The notes below the pieces were generated by a model. The model was not told the DNA's origin, made no database searches, and saw nothing but the letters and a program-made list of their open reading frames with translations. From NCBI GenBank assembly GCA_019648995.1, contig BLXT01004673.1, positions 1,597,232 to 1,625,324 of the forward strand: a stretch of 28,093 nt of DNA. Reading direction: 5' to 3'. This document shows, in pieces, positions 9,050-19,979 of this stretch; the stretch's first letter is position 1; each line of letters starts with the position of its first letter. This DNA is from Plakobranchus ocellatus. Lineage: Eukaryota > Mollusca > Gastropoda > Plakobranchidae. Position numbers and translations under genes: made by a program.

Positions 9050-11560
9050 TCCAGGTCGTCTTACCGAGGTAAGATGGAAAGTAGCAGGTTCCATAAAACT
9101 AGGTAGAAAGAACTTCAATTTACTCGGAAGAAATACAGATGGAAGAAATTTTGGTATCTTGATGAAATGACAGCAAAGTTTAGAGAGCTGGTGTCCAAGT
9201 TCAGACGGAGTGGTTGTAGCTGAGCTGGAGTCCAAACCTTTAAATTCATACATTACCCATTATCCAAAGATATGCACCAATACCTGAGAGCGAAGATATA
9301 GAAGTAGGAAGTTTATGAACAATAGGAAAAAAGCAAAGACCAATATAAAATCTCAGGAAATCATAATAATAATGAAAGATTTCATTGCAAACCTTAAAAA
9401 GAAAAGGGTTGATGATGTTATTGGGCAAAGTGGCATAGGGACTGTAAATGAAATTGTCGTTAAGACAATTGAATGTTACCAAATCAATGATTTTACCACT
9501 GCAAAAACTTGGTGTCAAAGCCATTCTAGACAACAGTGGACATGAAATATAGCAGAAGAGACAAAACAGATTACAAACTTACTCAGAAATATTCCGAAAC
9601 GCCATTAAAACATCACAATCACTGCCGCGAAAATAAGTGTCAAAATTGCATTAGCCGTAAAAAGAAAGCAAAATGCTAAAAACATCTCAGAGGTAATAAA
9701 AAAATCTATGGTCAGAAAAGAAAGTGTCACTTGAGGAAATCATACAGAAAAACATCCCCATTAAAAGATACAAAAGAGCATAAGATGTGGACATTAAATA
9801 ACTACTACATTTTATTGGAAGAAAAGAGGGAATAAAAAATGAAGCAAAAAAAAATTAAGATAAAATGCTTTATAGCATGAGAGAAATAGCTAAGCAATGT
9901 CAGCAAATGAATCAAAAGCTTAATGTAGAAGGGAAATTCACGCATACTTTAATTAAAGATGCGAGTGGTGAAAAAGTAAAATGCAGCAGCGCTGACTGCA
10001 TCAAATCAAATGCCGGAGCAATTGTAATGAAAAAGAAGAAAGTACTAATTATATGTTCAGAATATGTTGGAGATATTTTCAAAGCTAAAGAGTGAAAAAC
10101 ATGAAATAAGGAAAAACGTGCAGGGTCCAACTATCCTTAAATAAAAAGTGAAGGCAGCAATTAAGAAAATGAAAAAGGTAAAGCCACAGGTTCAGATAAA
10201 ATACCAATATAAATGATTAAAGCATCAGATAAGTAAGGAATAGATCTATCAGCCATTTCCTAACTGCAATATGCAGCAGTGGTACCTTCTCAGAAGATGT
10301 TTGTAAATCCGTTTTTGTTACACTGCCTAAAAGCCCAGGGGCAGAAGAATGTGAGCTTCGTGTAATAACCATTTTCATTAGCCATTTTACGAAAAGTCCT
10401 CTTGCATTTTTCGGTACACAAAATGCCCAAGAGCAGAAGACCTGAAATATCCGCAAACCTGTTTGGAGCTTTACCTGATTAAGGGACTAGAAAGGTAAAA
10501 TTCACTTTGGTAATGCTTATGGTAGGGGTAAGAAAAAACAACAACCAAAAAAAAAAAACTATATCTCTGTTGCATTGATTATTCTAAGGTCTTCGGCAAA
10601 AAGAAATATGAAACACTTTTTTGTGTTCTAGAAAAATTAAGGATAAAGATTAGAGATTAATTAGAATTCTGTACTAAGATCAAACTGCATCTGTAAGAAT
10701 TGAAAGAGAACACAGTATTTTGAAATGCATCAAAAGATATGTTAGGCAGGGATGTGTAATTTCATCTGATCTTTGTAACTTAGATTGTGAAATGGTTTTA
10801 AGGAATCTAAATCATGTTTTAGGCTGAAAAGTAAATGAAGAATGCCTTACCAACCTTAGGTATGTAAACGTTACTGTTTCAAGAGCAGAAGCTGAATAAC
10901 AGCTTCAAAAACGTTTAGATACAATATAAGAATGGGCATGTCTTTAAAAAAAAGGAGTTGATGTCATCTCAATGAAGTCCTCAAACCCCAAATGCAATCT
11001 TGTAAGCAAATGTGAAAAAAGGTCCATCAAGCTACAAATTCAAATTCTTGGCTCCCGAAAAACACCAGACGGTAAATGAGCAAGTGAAATAAGTGAAGGA
11101 ATTGCCATGGTTAAAGATACATTCCAAAATAATGAAACCAATACGGGCAAACAGAAACTTAAGTATGGACTCGAAGTAAGAGTAACTAAAACATAATTCT
11201 GTTCATAGTGAGTTTCAGACATAAATCAAGGAAATCAGCGTAAATTTGAAGTAGTAGAGATGTAGTTTATCAGAACAATGATATGGACATCATGGACTGA
11301 TAGAAAATCCATCGAATCAGTATCTAAAGAAATAATCTTGAGCGATCATTAGTTAAATTCATAAGACGAAGGCAATTACTTTTTAAAAATATATTTGTCG
11401 ACACAAGAGTGTGAAACACTTAGCAATCACTGGAAAGATTGAAGGGAACTCATTAGACAAAGAATAACTTTTATTGAAAGTCACATGAAGGTACAACAGG
11501 AAAAGGATAGCAAAAACAACTTCATAATGAATACATTGGAGTGGATGAAGATCTGTCCTA
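9050..11560 (+). mobile_element. Decayed non-LTR retrotransposon (LINE copy B): endonuclease plus reverse transcriptase
   Basis: The most complete LINE in the window. An apurinic-type endonuclease comes first: TEVRWK-like block at about 9060, and GIGTVNE and ECYQINDF blocks at 9436-9495. A linker and then the reverse transcriptase follow: GKATGSD-like block near 10177, IDYSK at 10574-10588, and VRQGCVIS at 10741-10764. The catalytic box is damaged: where YADD or YLDD is expected the codons at 10861-10872 read YVNV. Frameshifts and stops run throughout, so no product is possible. The C-terminal tail (11230-11560) matches LINE copy A. The domain order is that of EN-RT LINEs; a short 3' end with trinucleotide-like termini in the sister copies hints at the RTE group, but I cannot fix the clade. 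Confidence 0.85.
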
Positions 11561-11779
11561 GTCAGGGCACCTCGAACTATATTACTTGGTTTATGGGTGT
11601 GTTTCAATATTCAAGGCCAATCAGCTACCGGCACGTCTTTTGTTTTCTAAATGAAAATTGAGAATTGAAGGAAGTTATGTCAAAGTTTATAGCGTGTGCT
11701 TTATCATAATTGTAGGCGATAATACATTTTGTCTATAGATCGGTTTAAAAAGGTTGATGAAGCAAATCAGCGAAACGAA
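11561..11779. other. Short unassigned stretch
   Basis: Sequence between the LINE end and the promoter-like block; nothing recognised. Confidence 0.5.
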
Positions 11780-11880
11780 ACTTGCCATTTAAGACATTGC
11801 TCAGCATATAAAAGTCCTCAGTTAGCAATGACATGGTAGTCAGCGAGCAGTTTATCGTCTTTACCACCGTACTCCCTGGC
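11780..11880 (+). promoter_or_regulatory. Possible diverged third copy of the lectin promoter and exon 1
   Basis: The block holds, in the same order as the gene 1 promoter: TTTAAGACA (compare TATAAGACA, 4889), an exact TGCTCAGCATAT 12-mer (11798; compare 4910), TCCTCA, then CAGTTTATCGTCTTT (11848; compare CAGTTCTAGCGTCTTT, 4944). Gaps between these pieces differ by several bases. A TATAAAAG motif at 11807-11814 is formed inside the third copy itself. No consensus donor is kept at the expected place, and I found no signal-peptide or CTLD exon downstream. It may be an orphan remnant of a lost gene copy, or chance. Confidence 0.35.
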
Positions 11881-12599
11881 TCTCAAAGCTAACTAATTAA
11901 TATAAACATCTAATCCATATGAAACCCAAGTATAAATTATTTTTGTGTAGTGGAATTTTTAAAATGCTCCTCAATATGAACGCCTAAACAGCAATTTAAG
12001 AGAAAGTATCAGATATTGGAAACACGTGTGCTCACAATATTGGCATCAAAAGGTGTGTCGCTTGATAAGTTGGTCCTTCGGTTGCACTTTTATTGTTCAT
12101 TCCCATTTAGCAAACTCAGTTTTATTTTTAGCAAAGATCTTGCCGATTAGCTTACAAGTTTGCAGTTAATTGAGATCTTTAAGCGAAATAAAGACGATGG
12201 AAATTTAATGATATAGAAATCAACACAATATTTTTAATGATTAACCGTTCTCCTTGCTGTCTTAGCAGGGTCAAACTAAAATTCAATGTTTATGTTTTTT
12301 TTTTCTTAATCTTTGTTGCAAGTAGTTCTTTCAAATAGACTTTTAAAAAATCAATTGAATTTAAAATTGTATTAATGTCATTTAAGAAGCATTTCAAACA
12401 CCATGATAACTTTTATAGATCTACCAATTTACTAGATCTACGGTCTATCCTTCAGTGATCTCTTCCATTGATAGGTACACAACAAATCTGTACACACTCT
12501 CCCAATAAAGAAATGTGCATTGCTCAAAACTCATAAAATGAAATTTCTATCATTTTGTTTCACATGAGGCTAACATGGCTACACATGTTATTTTCTTTA
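11881..12599. other. Intergenic DNA, nothing recognised
   Basis: AT-rich; searched by eye for lectin exons downstream of the promoter-like block and for open frames with protein similarity, without result. Confidence 0.5.
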
Positions 12600-14130
12600 G
12601 ACTGTAGTGACATTGGACAAAGCAATTTCATTGGCTCTAGCTATGAAGACAGCCTAAAAGAACGTCGCTGAAATCCATGATAGATCATCACCATCATTGT
12701 TTTTACATAATTGTCCACAGACCCAAACAGGATAAAGAACCATAAAAGTTATAAAAAGCCACATGAAATAACTTATCCTCCATGCCAATCATGCGGCAAA
12801 ACAAATCATAAACGGGCAGACTGTCTCTGAAGAGATGCTTCCTGTGAACGATGTAAGAAGAAAGGACACATCCAGGGAGCGTATATATCCAAAATATCGC
12901 CCAGGCAAAGACCGACAAAGATACAGCACGTGCACGAGATCGAAAAAGTAGACCATAATGATGGGTTCTGTGCACTAGAAATGCACCAGTTTGACCCACT
13001 CGATAAAATACCTAAAATAATTGTAAGTCTCAAAATCAACCAGGTCGAAACTCAAACGGAATTAGACATAGGTTCAGTCGTCTCAGTCATGACAAAAGAC
13101 GAGTAAAAAGAAATGTTTAGAAAACGTCCAATGATGGAACCTTCCAAATTTCGCCTTAGAATTTACACCAATGAACTCATCCAGCCTCTCGGTACATTAC
13201 CTGTGAAGGTCGACGTAAATGAACAAGAGAAATCTTATCGCTCTCTATCTTGAATAAGGGTGGTAATCCCATACTCGGACGAGATTGATTATCAGTTCTG
13301 AAACTGGATAGGCACAGCACCAATCATATTTCCACAGCCAACGACTCCTCTGTCGACTACATAGTTAGCGAATACTCAGACGTATTTGCTCAAGGCATCG
13401 GGAAAATAAGAACTTCGAAGCCAACATCAAAATAAATAATATCCAAACCAAATTTTCTGGACCAAGGTGAAAAATTCTCACAAATTAACATTCGCCAAGC
13501 ATACCTAACCCTTTGAATCGAACAGAAGCGCAGAAACATAACAGCCATCAATAGGCCTATATTTGGAATCAGTTTCCAATCCGGTCATATGGCAAAGATC
13601 AAAGGACCAAATACTACAGGGACTCAAGGGTGTCCAGTGCAACCAGGACGATATAATCGTCACCGGAAAATACGACCACGAACACATGGGAAATTTAAGG
13701 GCAGTCCTATTTCGACTCCATGTTCACGGCTTAAAAATAAATTTATACAAGTGTCAATCCTCAAAGATGAAATCATATTTTGCTTAAAAATAAATATATT
13801 TATTTATTATATTATTATTATTGGCCTTCGAGATCAAGGCCAATACAAAACCTCCGACAAGGTAGCAGCATTTGTCAACGCACCTAGTCCCAATAACAAA
13901 TCTCAGCTAAGATCCTTCATGGGGCTAGTCAATTGCTACCATAAACGGCTCCCCAACATCGCAAGCCTAGCAAGCCTAGCTAATCCTTATATGATCTCTT
14001 TCCAGATAAAGTGAAGTATCAATGGACTGAAGACTGTTCCAAAGCCTTTGCCAAGGTCAAAGACTTAGTAGTATCAGATCAAACACTGATGAGATATGAC
14101 CCCAAACTGGATCTGAGGCTTACTTTTGAT
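12600..14130 (+). mobile_element. Wreck of a Ty3/Gypsy-type LTR retrotransposon (gag end, protease, RT, start of RNase H)
   Basis: The C-terminal gag region is followed by a CCHC zinc knuckle at 12783-12824 (C-X2-C-X4-H-X4-C intact). A second knuckle begins at 12843, and its last Cys is changed to Tyr. An aspartic-protease active-site region lies near 13065-13091, where the expected DTG-type triad reads DIG. RT remnants include an xDD box at 13644-13652 (QDD where YLDD or YVDD is usual). The SFMGLVN connection block lies near 13915, and the start of RNase H follows at about 14090-14130. In-frame stops (for example 12828-12830 and near 13105) and frameshifts disable it. No LTRs, integrase or primer-binding site were found, so both ends are lost. 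It belongs to the old, inactive retroelement load of the genome. Confidence 0.82.
13784..13821. repeat. AT-only insertion with a perfect palindrome inside the Gypsy RT
   Basis: About 38 A/T-only bases interrupt the otherwise readable RT-connection region. They include an 18-base perfect palindrome, AAATAAATATATTTATTT, at 13788-13805, followed by ATT repeats. It looks like a simple-repeat insertion or expansion after the element died. Confidence 0.6.
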
Positions 14131-14474
14131 TGATCTATTGCTTTTGTTTTGTTTATTCCTTTAAGTCGAGAAAGTTTTGTATCAAAAAAAGCCAATTGCT
14201 ATAAACTGCTGTAACATGAAAGTAACCCCTGACTTTGAGCGATCGCTGTCTAAATGCATAAGCAATTTTATCTTTGAACCTTAAACATGAACATCAAATC
14301 CAATTGTTAGTTCTCTCATATTCATTTGGAAGCTCAAACGTGCAGGTGTGCAATCAATGTTTCCTTACAAGTTTCAATAATGCGGTTTTCTCCCTTGGCT
14401 AGCCCTTTCTAATCAAACAACCAAATAGTGCAGATACTACTTAAATGCTCTACCAGTTGATTGATTAGTTTTTA
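14131..14474. other. Intergenic DNA, nothing recognised
   Basis: No further Gypsy similarity after about 14130 and no other signal seen. Confidence 0.5.
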
Positions 14475-14625
14475 TATATTGCCAGTACACAACAAGGTGA
14501 TCTCAAGCTTTCAGGTCCTCCGTCAGGCCAAGGGGTCTGTGGCGGGGCTCAAACCCGCGACAGAATTATCCCTGCATATCTCAGGGTGGATTCGCTTTCC
14601 ACTGTCCTATCGACGCCCTTAATGC
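14475..14625 (-). mobile_element. tRNA-derived SINE, family 2, copy a
   Basis: On the reverse strand a tRNA-like head starts near 14622 with an A-box-like GTCGATAGGACAGTGG. A B box GGTTTGAGCCC (complement of 14545-14555) follows, then a tail containing CTGAAAGCTTGAGATCACCTTG. The same head and tail occur in copies b (15172-15302, reverse) and c (25125-25235, forward). Three copies in one window with a pol III promoter support a SINE call. Unrelated to family 1 by its body. Confidence 0.75.
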
Positions 14626-15171
14626 TTTGTCAGTTGAAAAATCTCAGCGCAAGAGGTCATTTGAAATGTTTTTGACTTTTCGTTTTAAGGACATACAAAT
14701 GAGTGCGATGAGAAAACCCTTGCATCATTTTAGACAGCCCTTTAATCTGCAACTCTTACCGTATTGACTGCCTCTTTATTCTATAAAAATGAAAAACTTT
14801 ATCATAAGATATAACGTAAAGTAGTGCTTTTCAGTTATATATCTATCCAAACTGTCTCTGTTACAATGAGTCCTTTCAAAGAAGACTAAAGAAGAGAAAC
14901 CACTCTAAGTCTTGCCGAAAATTGAACGAATATTTCATTATTTTAAATCAAGAGTAATTTCAAAACAGCAAGGTATATTTTGAGCAAGTAGGTTTGAGCA
15001 AAACATTTCATGAATTGGAAACATTTAATTCAATCTATATTTTATATATTTTGTAAATCATCCTATAAAATGAGAAAAAAAACCATACCCTGTTTTCAAT
15101 TTAAATAAGCTCAAATATCATTACCTCTACCTCTCATTACAATAAAGTGCATTTGGATTTTTTTGTGTATA

Positions 15172-15302
15172 GAGCCTGTCCAAAATAAAGTGATCTCGGG
15201 TCTTCAGGCCCTCGAAAACCAGATTGGGCTCGAACTCACGACAGAAAAGTTTTAGCAGACCAGATTGGGTAAGGCAGCTAGTTCGCTACTGACGCCCTGT
15301 GA
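15172..15302 (-). mobile_element. tRNA-derived SINE, family 2, copy b
   Basis: Reverse-strand copy: GGGCGTC head near 15297, B box AGTTCGAGCCC (complement of 15226-15236, one base off consensus), then the GGGCCTGAAGACCCGAGATCAC tail. It has lost some bases between B box and tail compared with copy a. Confidence 0.72.
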
Positions 15303-16774
15303 AATAGTAATGTTGTCGTTTGTCCTCAAAAAACGGGTAGATGTTGTGTACCTGTAGATTTATCTAGATCTAGATTGATGAGACGGCTTCGTAGTCACAC
15401 AGGATAGATTTGTTGAGTTGTCGTAATCTATTGTCTAATAAGAAACTTAATATAGAGAAGCCTCACACACAAAATTAAATGATTCAAATAATTTTCTACC
15501 ATAGTTCACACTGCGGCAAAGACTATAATACATTTTTTTTCTTCTTATTTAAAAAAAAAGATACTCATTCCAAAGAGAAAAAAAAAGAAGCAGTGGCTAG
15601 AATTATCGCGGTTTGGGTGGAACATCTCTATTTCTTTAAGCATTTTTAAAGGAAAAGGCCATGTTAAGGGAAGCCTGCACTTCTTATTGTTGTGTTCGAC
15701 TGACACAAAGTCTTTCAGCACGACAGTTCAATCCAAAGATAAAGCCAGTCGGATTGGAAAGCTCCTGTGAAAGAGGTTTTACACTTTTGTAATAGTTTCT
15801 ATCATACACAATCAAACAGATCATACCAAAAGGTAAAAAAATGATGAATTCGTTTACAGTAATGAAACTCTTCTGTGAAACGATGTTTGCTGATGAGTCA
15901 TTAAGTAATACCCTATTCATTCTTCTTTCTGAGTATTAACTTTACAACTATTGTGGAAACTGGAGCCATTCTCAACATCGATAGCTGTTGAATAAAAATA
16001 ATGTTTCATATGGGGACATTTTCCTTACTGGAATTTTAAAGCTTAAGAGGTGCCAAAAACTTTTTATTAATTTATTACGCTTTGAATTCGCCAATATTAT
16101 CTTTGAAAAAGCAAATAGTGACTCCTCTATGAGGTATTGTCAATCTTGCTGCAGAAGAAAGGTGGTTCCTCTGTTTTGCTCTTGCATTTTGATTTGTTTT
16201 GTTTTTCATCGACATAGTTATGGTAAATCCTTCTCATTTTGGGCGAAGATACTATTGGCGGGTCTGTCAACCGTAACAGCAGTGGTGAAATTTTTCAGAT
16301 TGCAAGAACACTGGTCCTTAGATCAGATCTAAAATCTCCTCTCCCCCACGGCTCGTAAGTCTCACTGATTTAGTTGCAGTGCTCACGCCATGTTTATTTG
16401 CAAGACCTTTCAACTAATTGATGTTCATCGCAGTAAAAGTATGTCTTTTTAATAAAGTCTTCAAGACTCCCCTTTATATTTAGTGTTTCAAATTTTCATG
16501 AGGCAAAATATTTATCAGGAATGAGAGGACAAATACGAGCATTAGGCGCTAGATATAAAGGTCTTGATTGATATCATGTCAAAGAAAATAGTAAACACAT
16601 TCCAAGCTTTGATACTTACGGTTTAGATGTGGTAAAGATTGATAAAGTATTTGAAACAGCCAGACAGAAAACCATTACTGTACGCAGCTGTTGAAGAGTC
16701 TTTAAAATCAAGTCAGCCAGACGTACTGTCATTTTTTAGAGCTAGTGTCATACGCTACAATGTATTTTGCATTA
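15303..16774. other. Intergenic DNA, no gene supported
   Basis: Contains a TCTAGATCTAGAT palindromic stretch at about 15362. A reverse-strand open frame at 15684-15920 has a hydrophobic segment but no recognisable family. A forward frame at 15988-16332 also resembles nothing I know. None is supported as a gene. Confidence 0.5.
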
Positions 16775-18010
16775 TATTCATCATCATTAGGTACCTTGTC
16801 TGGAAAGACATGGCAATCATTTTCCTCCACTCAAACCTATCTTTGGTTAACCATATGAAGTTGTTATTGCTACCTTGACTATTGCCCATGATTTAGGATT
16901 TTCAATAAAAGTTATTCTTTGACTACCTCTTCAATCTTAGCAGTGATTGCTAAATGTTCCAAACCCTTGTGTCGGCAAATGATGCCTAAAAACTGTAGTT
17001 ACCTCTGTCTTATGGTTTTAATTAGTAATCGCTTGAGACTTGCCTCTTTCAGTACCAATTCAATTTACTTTTTTCTGTCCATGATATCCTCATCATTCTT
17101 CTGATGAACCACATTTCTACTGCTTCTAGTTTTTTTCTCTATTTCTTTGTTTATTGTCCAACACTCCCTACTATTCAAAAATACAGACCAAACATATGTT
17201 TTAATTACCCTTACTTTGGTTTTCATACTTATGTTTGTATTTATCAGTATATGTTTCGTGTTTTGGAATGTATCTTTCGCTATTGCTATTCTTTTACTTA
17301 CTTCACTTGTGCATCTATCATCTGGTGTTATCAGGTATCTGAGATATTTGAATCTTGTAACTTGTTGATTCGTTCGCCTTTGTTAACGAGATTCCATTGA
17401 GAGTTAGAGGATTAGTTTGAGGTGACCATACATTCCGTATTCTTTACATTCAAAACAAGCCCATTGTTTTTTTATCTCTACATTATCTAGAAGTTTTTAG
17501 AATTGTTTGCCAGTTTCTGTTATTAAAATTTTATCATTTAAATACCCGAATTATTAAGATTGTCCCCATTCATCGTCAAGCCTAAAATACCATCAAGATT
17601 CCTTGATATTATTTCACTATATAAGTTAAAAAGATCAGGAGACATTACACATCCCTGCCTCACACCTTTTTTGATGTGTTTGAAATCACTATGGTCTCCT
17701 TCAATTCTTACACATGCAGTCTTATCACAGTATAAATTTTCTAATTACTCTCAGATCTTTCTCATCGGTGTCTAATTTTTCTAGAATACGAAACAGCTCT
17801 ACATGTTTTACTTTGTCAAAGGCTTTAGAATAATCAATGAAACAGATGTGGATATTTTTTGCATTTCTATACACCTTTCCATAAGCATTGACAAAGTGAA
17901 AATCATATTTCTAGTACCTTTATCAAGCATACAGCCAAACTGATTTCATTTATGACTGAAGCATTCTATTATGACTGAAAAATATTAAACAAATCATCGA
18001 TAATTTGCAA
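16775..18010 (-). mobile_element. LINE fragment (copy C), reverse transcriptase to 3' end
   Basis: Read on the reverse strand: an RT block FIDYSKAFDKV at about 17814-17846, and GVRQGCVMSPDLFNLYSEI at about 17607-17665. A catalytic box reads YLND, where YLDD is seen in copy D (near 17530-17545). The C-terminal tail matches copies A and B, and the GGTACC terminus lies near 16790. It is 5'-truncated near 18010, before the RT finger region, so it lacks the endonuclease. The 3' end runs CCTAATGATGATGAAT, three ATG-like units. Stops and frameshifts are common. Confidence 0.82.
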
Positions 18011-18604
18011 ATTGGTTGTTTACTTTTACTTAAAAAAAAAGCAAAATATTAGATCGTAAAGTATGAATCCATGTTGATGCATGCTAGTGATAGTTATGGC
18101 TGTTTACCAATTGTATAAATTTGAAATTTACACAGACTCTGTTAAAGCGATAAGTTCTTTAAAATTCACCTGTGTTCCGCCAAACGCCAACGTACTTTTC
18201 TCTCAATATAGGCATTTTTTTTATAAAAGCAGAGACATGCAATGATTTAATAAGTCACGTTTCTTCACTCCATGCAGCAACGACATGTGTAAAATGGTTT
18301 TCATCTAATTATAGAACTGAGAAGGTGTTAACAGAACTTATTTCAGCGAAAAATGTATCTTATCATTCGTTTTATCGAAAATCCCCAACAACATGCTCAA
18401 AATATAATAATTTGACATAGGATGCGAGTCTTCTCAAACACCAGACAACGATTACATAGAGAGAAAGAAAAGACACAACTCAGGCAAACAAGAAATACAA
18501 ATAGTAAATACGATTGCAACTGTGCTGCGTTGCTTCTGTCTAAAGATTAAAGATTATCTTTAAAAGCCGAAAGGAATTTGGGCAATCTTTCATCACCAGG
18601 ACAC
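18011..18604. other. Intergenic DNA, nothing recognised
   Basis: No coding or repeat signal identified. The final part (about 18540-18604) may belong to the repeat-like element that follows. Confidence 0.45.
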
Positions 18605-18870
18605 TGCACAGCTGTCCAGATTTACGTTGCTAATTCTCCGAACCGACCTCACGTCCAACAGACTGGCTAGTTCCCGCTACTGTGACTGGGGTCTTCCCTC
18701 GACGCTCTCGTTGCCGATAGGTCCAACATGGAAGGCAACCACTAAACCACGCCATGCAAGCCCCTCCATCCATTACGAGATGTCCGCTAGAAGCACCTCT
18801 TCTCCCATTATCTGCCCAGTCTAGGCCGACCTTGGCTTGCAATAACGTCTGTAAGTTGGTGAAATTCACC
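18605..18870. repeat. GC-rich unidentified segment, possible dispersed repeat
   Basis: Visibly richer in G and C than its surroundings, with sharp edges. On the reverse strand a GGCGTGGTTTAGTGG stretch (complement near 18750) resembles a tRNA A box, but I see no good B box after it. A 79-residue reverse frame (18630-18869) crosses it without recognisable domains. A short imperfect inverted repeat, GGACA-CTGCACAGC-TGTCC, sits at 18599-18617. It could be a SINE, a DNA-transposon remnant or a coding relic. Confidence 0.4.
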
Positions 18871-19053
18871 GCGCCATAGAGAAGTCTCTCTTCTCTATAT
18901 CTCCTGATAAACTGAAAAACGGATTTTGTGTTCCGTAGGGAAACCTTTTAGCCACCCATGCTTTCGTCTCGTAATTTTATGTTTCCGCAGCTTCACGCAC
19001 AATCTCGATCGTATTTTTTCATCACCTAGTCTAGAGTGTTTTCTTGATGAAAC

Positions 19054-19110
19054 AAGACAGAGAGATGGAGAGAGACAGAGACAGGCAGACAGACAGAGAG
19101 ATAGACAGAC

Positions 19111-19143
<33 letters not shown>

Positions 19144-19183
19144 AGGACAGAGTGATAGACACAGAGCAAGTGAAAAAATGAGT

Positions 19184-19232
<49 letters not shown>
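19054..19232. repeat. GA/GACA purine-rich tract with pure (GA)n
   Basis: Irregular GAGA and GACA units followed by a pure (GA)n run at 19185-19232. Frames on both strands through this tract are compositional artefacts. Confidence 0.9.
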
Positions 19233-19236
<4 letters not shown>

Positions 19237-19695
19237 GACATAGAGGGTGAGAGTTTGCTTTTGAAGCGTATATGTTTTTATTTTTCACGCCCCACTTCAG
19301 AATGAATTACCGCTGGCTCTGAGTTAGGTCCCACTCAGCACAGTCTGCTGCCCTTCCTTGATCACCAATAGTTTTCATTGCATTGAGTTATTGGGTGAGC
19401 AATAAAGCAGTCATATATTCGGCATACCATCAAAACCTACTGGAATCAACAGACTCGCTGCTCAGGAGAATAACGCAATTTCCTCACCCAATTCGAACAG
19501 ATGACAAGTTTGACTTGACCATATGAGAAATTCATGTGTAAGACATTTGACAAGTGGTATCTCATCGTTAGGTCAAAGTTCGTGCAATCTAAAATTTAAA
19601 ATGTCTAGACAATATTGTATCACTGCTGGAGTGATCACCTACATCACAGAATCTATAGAGTCTATGTTTCTCTTTGTATTGGGTTATGGTATAAG
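19233..19695. other. Intergenic DNA, nothing recognised
   Basis: Moderate-complexity sequence between two purine tracts, with no gene or known repeat seen. Confidence 0.45.
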
Positions 19696-19870
19696 CGAGA
19701 GAGAGAGAGAGAAAGAGAGAGAGAGAAAAAGAGAGGATGAGACATACGAAGAGAAAAAGTGAGGGAAAGCAAGGGCAAAAAAGTGAGGGTGAGAAAGGCA
19801 CAAAGCAAAAGAGGGAAGGTGAAAAAAGAGCGAGATAGAGGGTGAGAGAGATTGCCTGAAAGAGGGAGCG
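19696..19870. repeat. GA-rich low-complexity tract
   Basis: Degenerate GAGA/GAAA sequence with interruptions. The long reverse-strand frame across 19589-20239 is made largely of this tract and of the GATA repeat (Ser/Leu/Phe and Tyr-Leu-Ser-Ile runs). Confidence 0.8.
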
Positions 19871-19934
19871 ATAAACTTTTTGAATGGTTGATTGGCTTTT
19901 ATTTCTTATCTCTTGCAAATGAGAGTGAAAGGCA

Positions 19935-19937
19935 GAT

Positions 19938-19979
<42 letters not shown>
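19935..19979. repeat. (GATA)n microsatellite
   Basis: About ten uninterrupted GATA units preceded by a variant GATATA. A likely polymorphic marker. Confidence 0.92.

Noticed and set aside
15684-15920. Reverse frame with a hydrophobic stretch, considered as a fragment of a G-protein-coupled receptor
   Set aside because: One hydrophobic segment only, no conserved receptor motif, and stops on both sides; not enough to call a pseudogene.
16639-17400. Several forward frames of 60-98 residues rich in Phe, Tyr and Cys
   Set aside because: They are antisense to the LINE copy C reverse-transcriptase remnant, or lie in AT-rich flank.
18926-19288. Frames on both strands with Arg-Glu-Asp or Ser-Leu repeats
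   Set aside because: Produced by the (GA)n/GACA repeat.
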